From: Lineus longissimus
Lineage: Eukaryota; Nemertea; Pilidiophora; Heteronemertea; Lineidae
Assembly: GCF_910592395.1 (NCBI RefSeq)
Contig: NC_088309.1
Location: 14,202,599-14,266,598 of the forward strand
Direction of reading: 5' to 3'
DNA length: 64,000 bases
A model generated the notes under the pieces. That model had not been told where the DNA came from and made no database searches. It saw only the letters and a list, made by a program, of their open reading frames with translations. Position numbers and translations under genes: made by a program. Of this stretch, positions 12,606 to 24,700 are shown piece by piece; within the stretch, counting starts at the first letter, position 1, and the number at the start of each line of letters is the position of its first letter.

Positions 12606-13045
12606 CTAGGTTGTGAACTCACCCATTGTATGAGAACCAAATATTATTATTAAATATAAATCAATACAAAATGTTCTTTCCTTTTTCAGATTCTGATCTA
12701 CAGATATCAAAGGCTCAAATATATATGGCCCAATGTTTAAATATTCGTCTGTCTCCACCAAAACATCCTCAAATTCATCATTCCTATTTCTGAACTGCAT
12801 GCCGTAGCCATCTTTCTTTGACCTGAATAGCCCGATCTACGTCATCAATCAATACCCAGCGGCCACATGCGGAACTAATATTAAGTTGTAGTTGGCACAA
12901 AATTCAAAGAGTTTAAAATCAAAATTTAATTTTTTTAAATAGCAATTGCATCAAACAAAACATTTACGTTCTGGAATCAATTTTTAGGATTACCTGAACA
13001 TATTTCATGAAGATTAAGCTTGTTTCAAAGCTTGCTCCATGGCCT
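12606..13045 (-). mobile_element. Fragment of a Kolobok-like element, one terminus preserved
   Basis: The right edge reads CCATGGCCT followed by TTAA (13046-13049). Read inward this is AGGCCATGG, close to the AGGCCATATATC terminus of the element at 47068. About 200 bp further in lies a frame homologous to the P2X7-like first exon of that element, and the intervening sequence is also similar (TTAGTTCCGCATGTGGCCGCT versus TTAGTTCCACATGTGGCCGCT). No left terminus or THAP exon was found, so this is a truncated copy. Confidence 0.65.
12680..12811 (-). pseudogene. P2X7-tail-like protein, first-exon relic
   Basis: On the minus strand, ATG at 12811 begins MATACSSE and then loses frame. A neighbouring frame carries EFEDVLVETDEYLNI and PYIFEPLISVD. 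The equivalent exon at 47302 reads EFEDVLVDTEGYLNV then TYMFEPLISLD, and the exon at 20331 has the same acidic start and PYMFEP motif. Homology fades near 12680. A one- or two-base frame error lies near the start. This relic shows that the acidic-YMFEP protein belongs to the element family and not to one copy only. Confidence 0.6.
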
Positions 13046-13049
13046 TTAA

Positions 13050-13620
13050 GCCTTTATAGTAGATCTGCTGCGCACTATATCACTGTTTATTGAACATTCT
13101 CGGTTGCTTCGCGTGAAATCATGAACTGCTGTGAGTGGCTTTATTGTGTTTAATTATTGTTTCATGTTGCGAACGAGTGAGGGCTCTCAACAAGGACTTA
13201 CAGTTAAAAGGGCTTCGACCTTAATTGATGATATGATATGATATGATATAAAAGTTGTTGTTAATATTTACTTAGAATCCTTCTCAGACCCCTCGCTTGT
13301 TTGCGTGTCATGAAGCAGTATCATGTTGCATGCTACCATTAGGCCATTTATTCGCTTTTCGGGCTTCATTTCATCATAGCCAAAACATTATTCACCTTAG
13401 CAGGTGCATTATTACATAAGTATGATTAACAAATTTCTATTAAAAGAACAAAATCTCCGTCACAGCATATTTCATCATGCTAAGGAATGCATTTCCTGAA
13501 ACCATGACTAATTGGTTGAGGAATATCTATGCAAGTTTTGAATTGAGCAATATCCAGAAGTATTAGGGTAGCAGGAAGGGTTGGGCGTTTGTGGTTTCTG
13601 AGTCTGAGGGGGTTGGTGTC
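13050..13620. other. Gene-poor stretch with a LINE-like 3' tail
   Basis: GGGCTTCGACCTTAATTGA followed by a short (TGATA)n run at about 13226-13250 resembles the 3' UTR tail of an invertebrate non-LTR retrotransposon. The upstream phrase GGGCTCTCAACAAGGACTTACAG is consistent with that. No reverse-transcriptase coding sequence is attached. Nothing else was recognised. Confidence 0.35.
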
Positions 13621-13682
13621 TGTTGACTGTGCTTTAAGAGAGACTAGGCATGGCGCCAGTCTCTCTTAAAGCACAGTCAACA
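13621..13682. repeat. Perfect 25-bp hairpin
   Basis: TGTTGACTGTGCTTTAAGAG (start of the arm, 13621-13645) is exactly complementary to the arm at 13658-13682, with a 12-nt loop, AGGCATGGCGCC, that is itself nearly palindromic (GGCGCC). The right arm and following sequence (13644-13706) are repeated directly at 14002-14064. This looks like a small foldback or the ends of a deleted element. Confidence 0.85.
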
Positions 13683-14001
13683 GGCATTTGGTCTCAGTAT
13701 TTGGGTTTTGATTGCCATGACTGTACCCCTGTAAAAGTCAGAGGAGGAGAAGTTTGGAATGATGAAAGCATTGAAGAAGAAGAAATGTTATTATATATTG
13801 AGGAAAGCAAAATTTATTATGAGACTAGAAGGCAGTGTCCTGACTTGATTATTTTGAAAATGGCAGTCTGAACACATTAAAAGGTGGAACATGGCATTTT
13901 ATCGACTTTGAAGTGTTCCGCAGTTAAAGGGAGACTATAGGCAGCAGCTAGGTAGGCAAGATAAAGTCATACAAATTTGCCAATAGGGGTCAGTCATATC
14001 T

Positions 14002-14064
14002 CTAGGCATGGCGCCAGTCTCTCTTAAAGCACAGTCAACAGGCATTTGGTCTTAGTATTTGGGT
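14002..14064 (+). repeat. Direct repeat of 13644-13706
   Basis: The two ~62-bp copies, beginning CTAGGCATGGCGCCAGTC and running to TTAGTATTTGGGT, differ at only one or two positions. They are 358 bp apart. The second copy lacks the left hairpin arm. Confidence 0.85.
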
Positions 14065-14210
14065 ACAGAATCAAGGCAGCTCAGAGAGCAATGATTGAAC
14101 GATGCTGTGGACAAGTCCAAGGATACTGCATCAGTCACGACCAACTTCTCATCAGAAAGCGTCACCACCAGCATATTCAATGTTCAGTTCCAACCTGTAC
14201 CAGCCCAATG

Positions 14211-14342
14211 CACGCCTGTCATGGTCAGCAGTGGTCAGCTTCGCGCGATATGGAACATTCTTCCGAAACTCAAGCGAGGGAAGTCTGCTCATTAGCCTAT
14301 CTCGCGCACTGCTCCTTCTTGTCAAACATCGTAGTGAAATCG
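14211..14342 (+). repeat. 132-bp dispersed repeat, copy 1
   Basis: It starts CACGCCTGTCATGGTCAGCA and ends GTAGTGAAATCGT, and matches 15771-15902 at roughly 92-94%. On the minus strand both copies keep frames with coding-like composition (for example SLEF-KNVPYRAKL), so it may derive from an exon of an unidentified protein. Frames differ between copies and stops intervene. Confidence 0.75.
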
Positions 14343-15770
14343 TGGTACAGTGGGGCGTCCTCGAGGATTGCAGCTGGTTGGACAGACGTGAGGTGGAATG
14401 TGGGCGGCTGCACTTCTTCGTTGATGTGCGATGGCAGATAGCACAGTTGTTGTGTTGCATGACAGCTGAAAGTGAATGTGATATCATAGAACTGAGGCGT
14501 TTGCAATGAGACTACAGGTGAAGTAGAAGCAAGGAGTGAAATGGGCCATCTTCCAGTGACTAATACACAGAGTAAGGGCACTGGGTGTTGTTAGATTCAG
14601 CATTGAATGTATTCCTCGTACAAGCGTGAATAGTGTGGACATACAGTGAGAGGTGAGAGACCCCTATTGACTACTTCTTGTAACTTTATCTTGGATATTA
14701 TATTAGTATTGAACTTCTAGCCATGGATTATGAAGAAATTGAAGTTGTAGGCATGGAATATGAAAAATTATTCAACGTTGAAAGACATTATTCTATGAGG
14801 CTTTGCCGTGATCGCAAAGGACGCGACGCGATTGGTTCACATGCTAATGAGGTATGATAATGATAATTACCTCTATAATGCTACTTGGATAGCGACTGTG
14901 TCGTTGATTGCAACAGTGGTCTATGTCAATGTGTGCCTGTAATGTCAATGAAGTATGATGAGGTGATGACGATAGTGCAATTGACTAGGTGGCGCATTTT
15001 AGAATCAGCAGTGAGCACTGTGTGTAACATGGTGGAGGCAGCGGAGATAATAACTGTGTCGAAAGTATTGTTATAGGGCCTTCCCTAGGCCCATGGGGTT
15101 AAATTTACAATCCACGATTGAAAAGATGTAGTTTGATCGCATTCAACTATAAATCCATTGAACAGTTGTGTTCCTTGGCTTTAGTCAACCGATGACCTTT
15201 TGTTGGGCCATGATCGGGGATTGTAAACTGTAAATGTATTATGGACTGGGAGACGGGGGAAACACAAGTGAAATAGACCAAAACAAGTGATTTTGGGGCT
15301 TTGGTTTAGACGCATGCCCCACATGCGCCATGCGGGATTATGCGGGATTATACGGTTCATGTGAACTTGTTGACATCTACATGATCTAGTGCCGTTATTG
15401 GTCATGGTACATGGTAGGCCTAATCATCATGGCAATATGTTTCAGGAAAAGCTCGGAGTAAAATGAACTGCCGATGAATAATGATGTTGTTCATGTTTAC
15501 CATGTTTACTATACATAGCCATAGGGTATGCACTGGCCAGTGCACTTTCTGCACGTCGTCATGGTCATGTTACATGTACGTGATACCTTGCATATTTTGT
15601 TTTTTGAATGCGCATGCTTTTTGGGCAAAATCACTTGTACCAACACTAATGAATAATGTCTTCTTATCCCTATGACTCCATACACAGTGAGGGCATTGTC
15701 CCATTCTCATCAAATGGTAACTTATTGTACCGTATTAGGGTGGAAGTTGGGGAGCAGATACCTACCGCTG

Positions 15771-15902
15771 CACGCCTGTCATAATCAGCAGTGATGAGCT
15801 TAGCGCGATATGGAACATTCTTCAGAAACTCAAGCGAGGGAAGTCTGCTCATTAGCATATCTCGCGCACTGCTCCTTATTGTCAAACATCGTAGTGAAAT
15901 CG
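15771..15902 (+). repeat. 132-bp dispersed repeat, copy 2
   Basis: This is the second copy of the block at 14211-14342. Here the minus-strand frame continues past the repeat (about 15885 to 15670) as LPSLEFLKNVPYRAKLITAD and then a further ~35 residues. It is followed on the plus strand by a short hairpin at 15911. The product is not recognised. Confidence 0.7.
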
Positions 15903-15910
15903 TAATGGAA

Positions 15911-15935
15911 AACGTCTGGCTTTGCGCCAGACGTT
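15911..15935. repeat. Perfect 10-bp stem, 5-nt loop hairpin
   Basis: AACGTCTGGC (15911-15920), loop TTTGC, GCCAGACGTT (15926-15935). It follows the 132-bp repeat copy by eight bases. No U-rich tract follows, so it is not a bacterial-type terminator. It may mark the end of a small element. Confidence 0.7.
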
Positions 15936-16524
15936 GAGACTAATAAGTGAAGAACTAGTAGGTAAAGAACTTCTACTTGCGCGAGACTGCTCTGATAAAA
16001 TTATCATTGCGGAGACTACGGTGACGTACACATATATTTTTTACAATCAAAAATGCCCTCAAAAGACGACATGGAATGATTATTTAATTGATATTTCCTA
16101 CTATATACCTTCCAATTATCACTTTATACAAATAGATCGGCGTAAGGTCGCATGCTTTTCTTTCCTGGTGACACTATAAAGCAAAATAGTTGCAACCCCG
16201 TAAATGCGCTATAAGTCCAATAATAAGTGACGGTGACCCGTTATAAATGTTTCGCCAGCTTCGCTTTTTTGCCGCTACGCGGCGCGTTGGGCCCTTGCGT
16301 CTAGAAATACTGATATATGTTATTAGGCGAAATGAAGCTTTGAGAAACAGTTATAATATCTTTTATGTGAGATCCGTTTTGTACCGTATCCAATATCACT
16401 GTATAACGTGTCATAAATTGCCTTTAAGATAAACATTTATCTGTTAGGAAATACCATAAAATATGTACCAATCATTGTGAAATACAATGAGTCATTTAAT
16501 GCAATCCCAGGGAGATCACCTCAA

Positions 16525-17973
16525 TGAAACGGCCAGGGGCCCTTGTGCTCACCGTATACATCTTTTAGTAGGCAGGATCATGCTTAATTTAGAGGTGAAT
16601 ATGGTGAACACAATCAGGCATGAAGACTTTTTTAGATGTGTATTGATGTCAAGTAATAAGACAGGGCAGTATATATAAGTTTATGATCCAACCAATAATT
16701 GTCTATGACATCAACAAGATCAATATCGTGTGATTGCCAAGAGTCCCTGCAATAAAAAAATCATCGAAAAAAAGTCATTAATATGCGAGATATTGCACGT
16801 CCTACTTTTTCAGTTTTGACCCCCTGGTGGCCAAATCAAGAATCAGATCAGGCCAAAATTCGGTGTCAGAGATTATCTGATGTAGGGGGTTACATGTACC
16901 AACTTTCAAGTTCATAGCTTCAGCAGTTAAGAAACGTGCCATAGTTACACTCTAATGGCCAATTTACGCCATTTGACCTCTGTGACCTAGAAAAGGAGGT
17001 CAAATCCAAAAATCGTAGGACATGTGGTGAATCCTTGCTAGAAGTCCCTGCCATAAAAATTTTATCGAAAACAATTCACTCAAATGAGCAAGATATTGCA
17101 CTTCTTCCTTTTTTCCATTATGGCCCCCTGGTGGCCGAATAAAGAATCAGATCAGGCCAAAATTCGGCATCAAAGGTTATCTGATGTAGGGGGTTATATG
17201 CACCAAGTTTCAAGTTCATAGCTTTACTGGTTAAGAAACGTGCCATAGTTTACACTCTAACGGCCAATTTACGCCATCTGACCTCTGTGACCTTGAAAAG
17301 TAGGTCAAATTGAAAACTCGTAAAACATGTGATGTATTCTTCCTAAGAGTACCTACCATAAAAACTTTATCGAAAACAAGTCACTTATAAGCGAGATATC
17401 ACACTTTTTAGATTTCCACTTTTGGCCCCCTGGCGGCAAAGTCGAGGATTAGATCAAACTGAAATTCAGCACCAGAGGCTATGTGATATTGGGGGTTATA
17501 TGTACTAAGTTTCAAGTTCATAGCTTCAGTGGTTAAGAAACGTGCCATAGTTACACTGAAACAGCCAATTTACGCCATTTGACCTCTGTGACCTTGAAAA
17601 GTACGTCAAATTAAAAACCCGTATGATATATGATGTATCCTTGCTATGAGTACCTACCCCAAAAATTTCATTCCAAACAAGTCATTAATAAGCGAGATAT
17701 CACACTTTTTAGATATCTACATTCGGCCCCCTGGTGGCCAAATTAAGAATCAGATCGGACCGAAATTTAGTGTCACAGGTCATCTGACCAAGGGAGTCCT
17801 GTGTACAAAGTTACAAGTTCATAGGCTTAGCGGTTAAGAAACGTGCCACTGTTTTTGAAACAGGATACGACGACGACGGACGACGGACGACGGACGACGG
17901 ACGACGACGACAGACGACGACGGACGAGGGACACTGCGGTATTGTATAGACTCCCCTACGGTGAGCCAAAAAG
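16525..17973 (+). mobile_element. Minisatellite-bearing repeat, family 1, copy b (most complete)
   Basis: It starts GAAACGGCCAGGGGCCCTTG then TGCTCACCGTATA and ends CTACGGTGAGCCAAAAAG, so GCTCACCGTA and TACGGTGAGC are complementary ends. Inside are four to five degenerate modules of ~300 bp. Each has the phrases CCCCTGGTGGCC, TTTCAAGTTCATAGCTT, AAGAAACGTGCCATAGTTACAC and TTTGACCTCTGTGACCTTGAAAAG. They are followed by a GACGACGGACGACGG microsatellite (17867-17930). This copy gives the clearest view of the family's plan. It is non-coding. Confidence 0.75.
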
Positions 17974-20105
17974 CCAGTTTAAACCAGAAATAGGTATACA
18001 TCTGACGAGTAAATTGACTAAAATTACACATCTAAATTCCTGGAAAAACAGGTAAATTCCTGAACTAAAACGGGTATATAAAGGGAACAAGTTGCTTGAA
18101 CGGGTCACACTTAGAAGAGGATCTCAGTCGAGACACAAAGGGTCAGAGTCACTGACAGGCTAAACGGTCACTGAGATCTGAACCCCCCCCCCCCCCAATT
18201 TCCCGTATTTCTCATATTTTGGATAACCTAAAATCATTCCATTCCACTCGAAGAAAATACACGTAAGTTTGCCGATTTCACCTATTTTTCTACATCATAA
18301 TTATCATTCTTGCATTGATACGTACCTAATTAGCCACCATCTTGATTACTATTACTCCTGGCTTTGAAGTGATCTCTCATGGTTCGCAAGCGCAAATTCC
18401 TTATGATAAGACATTATTACTATTACGTACAGTTTTATACCTGCTGATTTCAACAGCTTCTAGCGGTATTCAGCCCAAATCATATTTAGGCCTTTACATT
18501 TCATCCTCCTCCTACTATTGTAAATTCTCCTCAATAAAATTATAAAGCATATTTTAATCTTATCTTGATAATATAGTGTGCTATACTAACAACCTTTTGC
18601 ATAAATTGATTCCTAGCAAAGAGGCACGATTCTTGCAGGCGCCCCTTTTTGCTACTGTAGAGCTTGTGTTTTACTTTTGAGTTAAGTCCAACCCCCATTT
18701 TGAACATGTTTAGCAGAGCCTTATACCAAGAAATACCTCGTGTTTAGGTCTCAGTTTGTCTATGTCTCCGTCAATCTCAAAATAACATCACTGGTACCTT
18801 TTTGGAAATATTGACCTGTCTCAATAAGAACTCCAGCCATGAATAGATTACTAATCTATCACAGGTACCAATTACATGTGTTGCTGTTTACACAGCTTCA
18901 GGTAAACCACCAGAACACGCTTACATCTGCTGAACTCAGGACCTTGTGTGATTCCTTGAGCAAAACTCTTCTTACCATATCACAAAAGGAAGAATTATTC
19001 CCAAATCATTGTCCCTAACTTCTTGCCATTTCACAAGTGTAAGAATATCCCCTCGGATCACGGTCCCCACTACTGGAGCAAATACTTACCATTTCACAAT
19101 CGAAGAATTACACTCTTCGGCCTACCCAATAGGTCCCTGTACCAACCACATTTATCAACCCCTCTACAACCACATTCATTAACCCCTCTACACCAGTAAC
19201 AATCTGGACATTTACATCCATTCCTTTGAGGTTTAGGTTGTGACAAACTAGTCCAGTGAACATGGTCGTGCCTAGGCCAAACAGTAAAGTATTGACCTTA
19301 CATCAGCATATAATGTTTTATTTATTTAATCTATTTTGAGTTGAGTATTACAGTGAAAAAGTGAGTATTGAAGTAGTGTTGCTCAGCTCCTCTCTCCCTC
19401 GGTCCTCTATGACTGTGATGTGGTCACCGAAAACGTTGAAAATGCAATGCAGCTGTCCATCATCCCTGTAAAACATAATGAGAAACATTTAAATTTCGCT
19501 TACCAAGCTATATAACACCCACAGACACTAATAAGGTGCTAATGAACAAGGAAATTCATTGATATGATTGAGAATAGATTCAATACCCGATAGTTTAGCA
19601 GGTTTGTATGCATTCGTGTGTACATTTACACTGCGCATGTATCTGTACAGGGGTGATCCAGGAAAACGACCTTTAAAATGGTCAATTTCAGCACTCATGA
19701 CATGTTTACCGAGGTTTCAGCAATTATTTTCAGTGGAGGTATATCTTATGAGTGGAGTCTGGATGATTTTGGGTAATTCATAGGTGTTTTGAACGCAAAA
19801 TTTTCACGATTGTGATGAAAGTTTTTGGCCTGAATTGCTAATGGCAATCCACCAATGGCGATTTCTCGGAACTTTTGGATCGTCATATGGGATGGATATC
19901 GCATAAATTCTGACAGACTGTGCTAAAAATCCTGATTTTTTTTGTTCACCTGTGCATTATTCACCCCAAAATAGAATAATTCACTCACCTTCGACACACC
20001 CGCAATGTTAACTCAAATTCAGTGAGCAGCTGCTATGCAAGGCCACTACTACAATGTAGTTGTACATAAACAGGCATTCTCCTATGGACTAACGTGATCT
20101 AGCTA
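17974..20105. other. Gene-poor stretch; possible promoter-like TATA at 18073
   Basis: A TATATAAAG motif at about 18073, followed by ~120 bp of GC-richer sequence and a poly-C run (18183-18196), has the look of a core promoter or an LTR-like U3/R segment. No paired repeat or gene was found. The remainder (18,200-20,100) is AT-rich and carries no recognisable coding sequence. Confidence 0.35.
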
Positions 20106-20330
20106 TTAAAGGTATAACGGCTTTTGATTTCTCAAAACCATTCTTTTTATATAATGGCAAGTTTACTAACTAAATAAGGTATACACTGATATCCCAACAT
20201 GATTGATTTAGCAGGTTCAGCATAATCAGCTTTTGTAAATTGTAAATCCCGCCACCTGCGAAAACGAAAATCACTCGTCGGCCAGACAGGAAGTGACGTC
20301 ATCTCAGGAGATATCAGAACCAAACAAAAC

Positions 20331-21431
20331 ATGGCGAATGCATACAGCGAAAGCGATTCTTCATCAATTTGTGGCGATTGCAGTACTTCATCGTCTGCTC
20401 TCAGCCAATTTCTTGCTGCCGATTACGATAGTGGTGATGGTGATGAGTTATTCGACGATGTTGGGGATCCAGAGTCAGTTCCTGGACCGATAGAACCCTA
20501 CATGTTTGAACCCGTACCTGAACAAGTGGAAGTACAGCATCAGCATGAGCATGTACAGGCGCAGGCAGCTGTAGTACTGTAGTAGCAGAAGAAGAACAGC
20601 GGCCAACGAGGCGAGATAATCTTGACTGGTATGGAATATTACAGTTTTATTGTTTTATCTAGACACCCGTGCCCAGCATGTTGGAGACGGAGGCCATTAT
20701 TTTCAACTGTTCAAGCACTGTCACCCACTGAACACTAGAGCCTACCTACCTACCAGTACCATCGCCAACTATCTATAGCCTACCGGTACCGTATACCATA
20801 TTCACAAAGGCCTCATGACTTTACGCAGTGCATGAGCTATTGTCCGTTTGCGGGTGTCCTTCTGTTCAATCCCAACTCACAAAAGATTTGTGTACTCTTA
20901 TTAACGTTGCGTGGACTTACTTCGTGAATAAAGTCGACCAAGTACTACTACCATGACACTCATGACTACAATGTCACTGTCACTGATATGATAAATACAG
21001 GCCTATATTGCTATCATTTCAGGTGTCACTGCGACAACTGTCAGATCCAGCAAAAAGAGGATGAATGCACGTGCTGCCACGAGATCCAAAGGGTCCAAGA
21101 CAAGATGGCAGAGATAGAGGCCGAGGGGACGACATGTATCATCCAACACCCAGGATTCATGTCAGTTTGCCTGGACCATCATGTCCTGCAGGTGGCCTGG
21201 CTTCAATACAGACAGCAGCATGGTCGGGCAGCATATGATTGGCCGTATGAGAAGAGGATGCGGCACATAAGCTACAGACAGTTAGCGAGGTGGTGTTGGG
21301 GGTTTCTGGGGCGGGATGTCCGTGTGGTTTTGCCATCATGTGCGGTGAGTCGGATAAGGGCACAGTTCATGCCCCCCGGACTCGAGGAGGATGCTGAATT
21401 CAGAGGTTTTCATCAAGGGGACTCTGACTAG
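20331..21431 (+). pseudogene. P2X7-C-terminal-domain-like zinc protein (2 exons; one frameshift in exon 1)
   Basis: Exon 1 (20331-20628) starts MANAYSESDSSS, is acidic, and carries PYMFEP near residue 61. Exon 2 is 21023-21431. The splice joins GACTG|gtatgg to cag|GTGTCAC and makes DWCHCDNCQ across the junction. Exon 2 then has ECTCCHEI, CIIQHPGFMSVCL, a YRQLARWCWGFLGR block and VRVVLPSCAVSRIR, the cysteine pattern and closing motif of the intracellular 'ballast' domain of vertebrate P2X7 receptors. No channel or membrane segments are present, so it would be a soluble zinc-binding protein. The start frame runs into TAG at 20580-20582; moving to the exon-end frame implies loss of one base near 20560-20580. 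With that base the length would be 235 residues. Its role in transposition is unknown. Exon-1 homologues occur at 47302 and 12811 in related elements. Confidence 0.8.
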
Positions 21432-21719
21432 ACACTGACTACAAGTACAATGACATTGACGAACAAGAAATATTGTGTTCAGTTGCATGTATTTGTTCAT
21501 CTGTACAAAATTTTAAAGTTTCAAATTTTAAATACATTGCTCATATAAAATGCCAATACTGGTGATGTTATGTTTGTTAAACAGGACCCGTACAAAATCA
21601 ATGATGACTGGGCCCAAGGCCGGGGATGCAATTTGTGATAGCTTCAACTTGATGGTCGTCAAACCGAATTGGCTCCCACCACATACAGTTTACACTGGAA
21701 TCTAGAAGTCCAACACAAG

Positions 21720-24700
21720 TTACTTCTCCACATGCTCCACGTAGCGTTTTCCACTCTGGTATTTGTTGATGGCTTCCTGCTTATCTGGATGTTCGAAGGC
21801 ACTGGAAAGTGGGGGTGGGGGTTCTTCACTCTGAAAGATTTCTCCAGCTCGGATGATTCTGCACACCTCTTTCTGCAGTTCAGTCACATAGTCTGAAAAA
21901 AGACAGTTGTTGTGGTGATGAACAGCAATTAGTCAGCGGTGACCTAGGAAAAGGGGCTGGTCAATATTTCAAATTACATGTGTTCATTTGAAAACTGCCA
22001 GCACATTCTAATTACAGGATGTTTTGAAGCGTTTCCCCATTCACTTGAAAGACTGGCTAGGGACACTTTTCATGGACCACCCTGTAGTTTTACTTTGGAA
22101 ATGGTACTCATCCGCAGGTGAACATCATAGATTCCTTCACCTGGCCTATTTTTTGAGAACAAAATAATACAGACTTACTGAATGTGCACTTGGTCAGAAC
22201 ACGTTTCACTGAAAAGCCTCCCTTCTTGAATTTGGGGAATGAAATGTTGAATTGTTCTTCCCCATTCTTTAGTTTGGCTTGGTCCCTGCCACTGTTCTCA
22301 TTGAAGTGGAGTCCAGCTAACTGTAGCCTACAAGTAGAAACATATTAACATGTGAATGTGAGCAGTCAGTTTGGCATAATTCTGTATGCTTATGCTTATG
22401 TAGGCTTTAAAAAACTACATTGATGGGTACAACAATTTGAAAGCTCGACAAACATGAAGACTTTTGTGAGTGAGACTTGCCTGCTCTTCATGCCTAAGTA
22501 TCCAAAGTGATACATTTTTGGTGCAAAATGTATGACTGTGGCATGGTACCCCTCCAGTGTAGATGTCTGCCCATCTGGACTAAGCTTCCTCACAGACTTG
22601 ATCAACGTCTTCGACAAGAGGATGTCTACCAGCTTCTCAAAAACTTCAGTGCCTTAATGAAACAGAAATAGACATAAATATTGTGCATGATGCGGACATT
22701 TTACATGAAGAGTACGATGTACTGCTAGCTAGCATATGTCTAGTGGTCGATGATGTCCTCAAGTAACCTTGGAGAAATTATGTTGCAAGGAAAAAAATAA
22801 TGTCAATTCTTAAAGTATTTTAGCTTGAATTACCTGGCTTAAACCAATCTCTCACAATACTTTCATGCAAACATTTCGGAAAGATACGGTTGCGATGATT
22901 GTGGATGTCCGCCAAATGATTGCCAATTGAAGACCATTTGCCTTCAGCATATCTGGATCTCCATCACTTGTAGCCGCACACCAGTATAAGTGATGCAGAA
23001 TGCCTCGAATCCACCTTGAAACCTGGGCAAACTTCTTCATGGCGGCTAAGGCTGTCAGCTTCTTCTGAAGATCTGTTAGGTGTGAAAAATTTATTGCATT
23101 AAGGCTAAAAAAAACTTCAACCAAACCCATACAAACTTACATGGTCTGTGGTTGATTTTCCAAATTGTATTCAACTACAGTATAGGAAGATGCAATGGTT
23201 CATCTATATCAGTAACCCAACTTACTTTTTGCGACATGCCATACATCGAGGTAATGAGTCACATTTGGCTTCGTCTCCCTCAACCACTTCTGTATCTGAA
23301 GGTGTCCATCAGTTGTCAAAGATGGTGTCAAGTCTGGCTTGGCCGCTTCAACTTTACTCAGGCACCTCTTCAAACCCTCGATCTCCATGTGGTAGCTGGA
23401 CTTGACCTCTGTACTCTGAAGAAATACAATGTCATGTGATTCAGTTTGGTATCACCATTCTTTTTAGGACTAACTGGCAATTCTTATAATGCCATTATGG
23501 AGTAAGTTATTGCCAAACTGCATGTACGATAATATCAATGTATAAAATCATAGTTAAAATACCTGAACAAGTTCTGTGAAAATCAAGACATTCCTTCTTG
23601 TGTCGTGAAGACTATACGAGCCGTACTTGGCACAATGCCCCATCGAATCCATTCGAGCATCTCCGGCGAATGAGGCATCAGTTTCTAGGGCTGCCAAGTT
23701 TTCTTCACTCTGCTTCCCCCATACATTCCTGATTGCTCCGTGGAGATACTTCTTCTGGTGAGTGAAGTATGTGTCCTTCGTGTAGATTTGGACACCCCAG
23801 AAGTCAAGTACACGAAGGGCCTTGGTTGGGAGCGCACCAGCAAACAAGATGGCAGCCGACAGGGAAATATTGCCATCTGCGATAGGTCCTTCTTATGGTT
23901 GACTTGTCCAATGATTCGTACCATCACAGGATAGGCAGTCTTGTTCGATTGTTATAGAAGTCCCATTTCTTGTCGATATCTTTGCAGTTGCCCCACGCAC
24001 ACAACAAATGCGGCATATTGAGAACAGATCGAGGAGTTCCTTTTCATATACAACATACTTTTTGCCCTTGGCTTCTTCATCTCCACCATCATCATCTATT
24101 GTCCTGAAATATACAAACATTCACTTCGTGTTATTTATGCAGCCATGTGTGCCGTGTAATATGTGAAAGAATTTGTTTGACACCACTGTTCTATTCTGAA
24201 AACTATTATCCTATACCATTATTATAATTTTTATCACAACTGTCATTAACCCTTTAGATCCTAACCGGCCGCTATCCGTCCGGAGTACTTCGTCGATATA
24301 TCCCTAACCGGCCGCCAGTATGTACCACATTTCAAGCGACACCATCGCCATTTTTACTTGAGCAGGTTTTCTGCCTGTTAGGGGTCTATTGATGAAATAA
24401 TGATCACGTTTAGTAGCTGGCTGGTACTGGGGGGGCTCTTGTGGGTCTTTTTTCGGTGAAAATTGCTGAAATGCTCCAGGGAAATACGAGGAACCACAAA
24501 AAAAATGTCCAGGATCTAAAGGGTTAAGAATGAACAATACTCACAAATCTTGAATCTTCTCCTCTTCTGGTTCCCAATCAACATCATTGGGATCATCAAA
24601 GAAGCTCTCCCCACTTTCAGATTTCTCCACTCCCCAAGATACATCCGCTGGCATGGTATATGGAATCAACTTGGCTGGAGACGGCAAATTCCCCTGGATG

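Larger units (their letters stand above)
14065..16524. other. Gene-poor stretch
   Basis: Apart from the paired 132-bp blocks and the hairpin at 15911-15935, no gene could be supported. Several short antisense and sense frames between 14,050 and 14,580 overlap on both strands. None shows a known domain. Between 15,936 and 16,480 the sequence is AT-rich with no recognisable structure beyond a GCCGCTACGCGGC stem near 16271. Confidence 0.45.

Noticed and set aside
12560-12610. tRNA-like A-box phrase on the minus strand (TAGCTTAGTGGTTAGTCG)
   Set aside because: No B box or cloverleaf partner follows, so neither a tRNA nor a SINE head could be supported.
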